DNA from: Promethearchaeota archaeon Loki_b32
Lineage (GTDB): Archaea; Asgardarchaeota; Lokiarchaeia; Sigyniarchaeales; SOKP01
Reading direction: 5' to 3'
DNA length: 64,000 nt
Assembly (NCBI GenBank): GCA_005223125.1
Contig: NJBH01000008.1
Location: 62,001-126,000, forward strand
Part shown: positions 62,901 to 64,000 of the stretch, one piece after another
Numbering within the stretch: position 1 is the first letter of the stretch
Layout: every line of letters starts with the position of its first letter
Notes under the pieces: model-generated
Told to the model about the DNA's origin: nothing
The model's input: only the letters and a program-made list of their open reading frames with translations
The model's database searches: none
Translations under genes and position numbers: made by a program

Positions 62901-63056
62901 TTACTTTTTTGTTAACTCGCTATTTGATTTCTAGTTATCCTTGAGCAATGAACTCATTCAATTGCTATCTCAAAGTTAAATACTAATTGCTCCGTAATCG
63001 TTTCTTAAGACTTGGACTAAGACTAGTATATATCGTGATTGCCCAACGTCTCTACT

Positions 63057-63365
63057 ATGGGAGTTAAATCACCATTTAATCTTGTAGGAAAAACTACATT
63101 GCAAATATGTATAAAAGATTTGATGAATGTAAACTCAAGGAAAATTGCTATCATTCGATCAATTATTGGCACAAATGGGGCAGGAAAAACTACCCAACTT
63201 GATACATAAGTTAAAAAATTAACTCAAAAAATCTTAACTGAAAAATGTGTGTATCTGTTTTTTGATTTCAAATATATTTCCAATTCAGAAGAAGAATTTT
63301 GACCAATTTTCTTTCAAAGTTTTTATGAAAAAATCCATAAAAAAAATCTTTTGTATAATTTATGA
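63057..63365 (+). pseudogene. Relic of a P-loop ATPase gene
   Basis: One frame from ATG 63057 reads MGVKSPFNLVGKTTLQICIK ... IIRSIIGTNGAGKTTQLDT, TAA (63207), then KKLTQKI ... VYLFFDFKYISNSEEEF, TGA (63300), and on to a TGA at 63363. GTNGAGKTT is a clear Walker A and VYLFFDFKYI looks like a strand. Two internal stops and the lack of any later ATPase motif make it a decayed fragment. It is too short to assign a family. Confidence 0.6.
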
Positions 63366-63554
63366 TCTTTAATTCCAAGGAAAAAATTACTTGATTAATG
63401 CATAGTCATAGTCATCATAAAAAAACATAAAAAAATCATTTGAGTAAATATTTACCTTTTGTCCTAATAAAATCAAAAAGAATAAAAGTGTCAATTATTT
63501 TATTATATAAGAAATATCACATTGATAAAAAATTGGTTTCATAAGAGTGATGCA
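63366..63554. other. AT-rich spacer
   Basis: No gene or convincing structure; likely contains the promoter of the HAD-family gene. Confidence 0.5.
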
Positions 63555-64000
63555 ATGCGCTTAATAGAACAGAAAAGAAAAGACAGTATATACCTTTATT
63601 TTTTAGCTAAAGGGCAAAGAAAATATTTAGGAAAACCTGATAAGATAAATCAAGAAAAAGCAAAAGAAGCATTAATTCTTCTTGATACTCAAATTACGGA
63701 GTATAAATCTTTTCGAAACAAAATTGAAAAATATCTCTATGGAAAACACGAAATTGAAATCAAAGATTCTGAATATAAAATGATCTTTTTTGACATGGAT
63801 GGAGTTTTGTTTGAGAAACCATGGCAAGAAAGTAAAAGTAGAAAGGTTGCTATTAGTTCATGGGATCTCCTTTTCAAAAAATTAGGACAATACGATATAT
63901 ATGAGGCGCTTAAGAAAAATTTTGAAAATGGTCTTTATGGTGACGATGTTGACAGCTATGTAAAATGGAAAGAAGCTACTTGTAAAACCTTGAAAATCAT
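63555..64000 (+). CDS. HAD-family hydrolase (5' part)
   Basis: From ATG 63555 the frame runs 148 codons to the window edge without a stop. The first 75 residues (MRLIEQKRKDSIYLYFLAKG ... IEKYLYGKH) are a charged helical region not usual for simple HAD enzymes. HAD motif I follows (MIFFDMDGVLFEKPW), with both catalytic Asp present, then a cap-domain start (WDLLFKKLGQYDIYEALKKN). Later motifs are outside. It may be a phosphoserine-phosphatase-like or related enzyme; the substrate cannot be assigned. Confidence 0.75.
   Translation, partial: MRLIEQKRKDSIYLYFLAKGQRKYLGKPDKINQEKAKEALILLDTQITEYKSFRNKIEKYLYGKHEIEIKDSEYKMIFFDMDGVLFEKPWQESKSRKVAISSWDLLFKKLGQYDIYEALKKNFENGLYGDDVDSYVKWKEATCKTLKI

Overview
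The window looks like a chromosomal segment of an Asgard archaeon (Promethearchaeota, Loki-like). It is AT-rich and carries archaeal information-processing genes (aIF2-gamma, aIF1A, Spt5, TFS) beside eukaryote-like genes: Ras/Rab-type GTPases, a longin-like protein and an eL22-like ribosomal protein. It also has a form III RuBisCO with ribose-1,5-bisphosphate isomerase, and many secreted proteins with an N-terminal signal and a C-terminal membrane anchor.

Layout. 1-7.4 kb: a DUF362 fragment, then a PadR regulator leading an ABC-2 exporter and a heterodimeric ABC exporter. 7.5-12 kb: hydrolase, radical SAM protein, ROK kinase and phosphohexomutase. 12-15.3 kb: a tandem duplication of a membrane-anchored beta-propeller gene; the second copy has a nonsense codon, and a relic of the uvrC 3' end lies between the copies. 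15.3-25.3 kb: uvrC, the AMP/RuBisCO pair, eL22-like, CitG-like, TFS, DUF167, DHH phosphoesterase and a large surface protein. 25.6-29.4 kb: a repeat-rich locus in which secreted precursors, one of them a rhodanese/poly-Pro/Cys-rich protein, precede three paralogous small membrane proteins. 29.4-34.5 kb: unusual HhH-fused aIF2-gamma, zinc ribbon and gingipain-like protease. 34.6-34.8 kb: a 5S rRNA whose 3' half precedes its 5' half. 34.9-51.7 kb: cupins, two Ras-like GTPases, a PIN protein, alcohol dehydrogenase, aIF1A, Spt5, longin-like protein, three acyl-CoA dehydrogenase paralogues, an HD protein, a permuted Ras-like GTPase, a methyltransferase and a DUF4139 protein. 52.2-62.9 kb: a bacterial-type island flanked by imperfect inverted repeats. 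It carries a complete BMP-family ABC importer (binding protein, ATPase, two permeases) with FdrA, its 58-aa partner, DUF1116, DUF2877 and carbamate kinase, which fits uptake and energy-yielding breakdown of a ureide such as oxalurate. After it lie an ATPase relic and the start of a HAD-family gene.

The two most unusual items are the circularly permuted 5S rRNA gene (about 34639-34786) and the circularly permuted small GTPase (48153-48833, motif order G3-G4-G5-G1-G2). A third candidate system is the 25.7-29.4 kb secreted-precursor/membrane-protein locus, whose ten-cysteine C-terminal segment recalls halocin C8-type peptides. All functions are read from motifs by eye; no database search was run.
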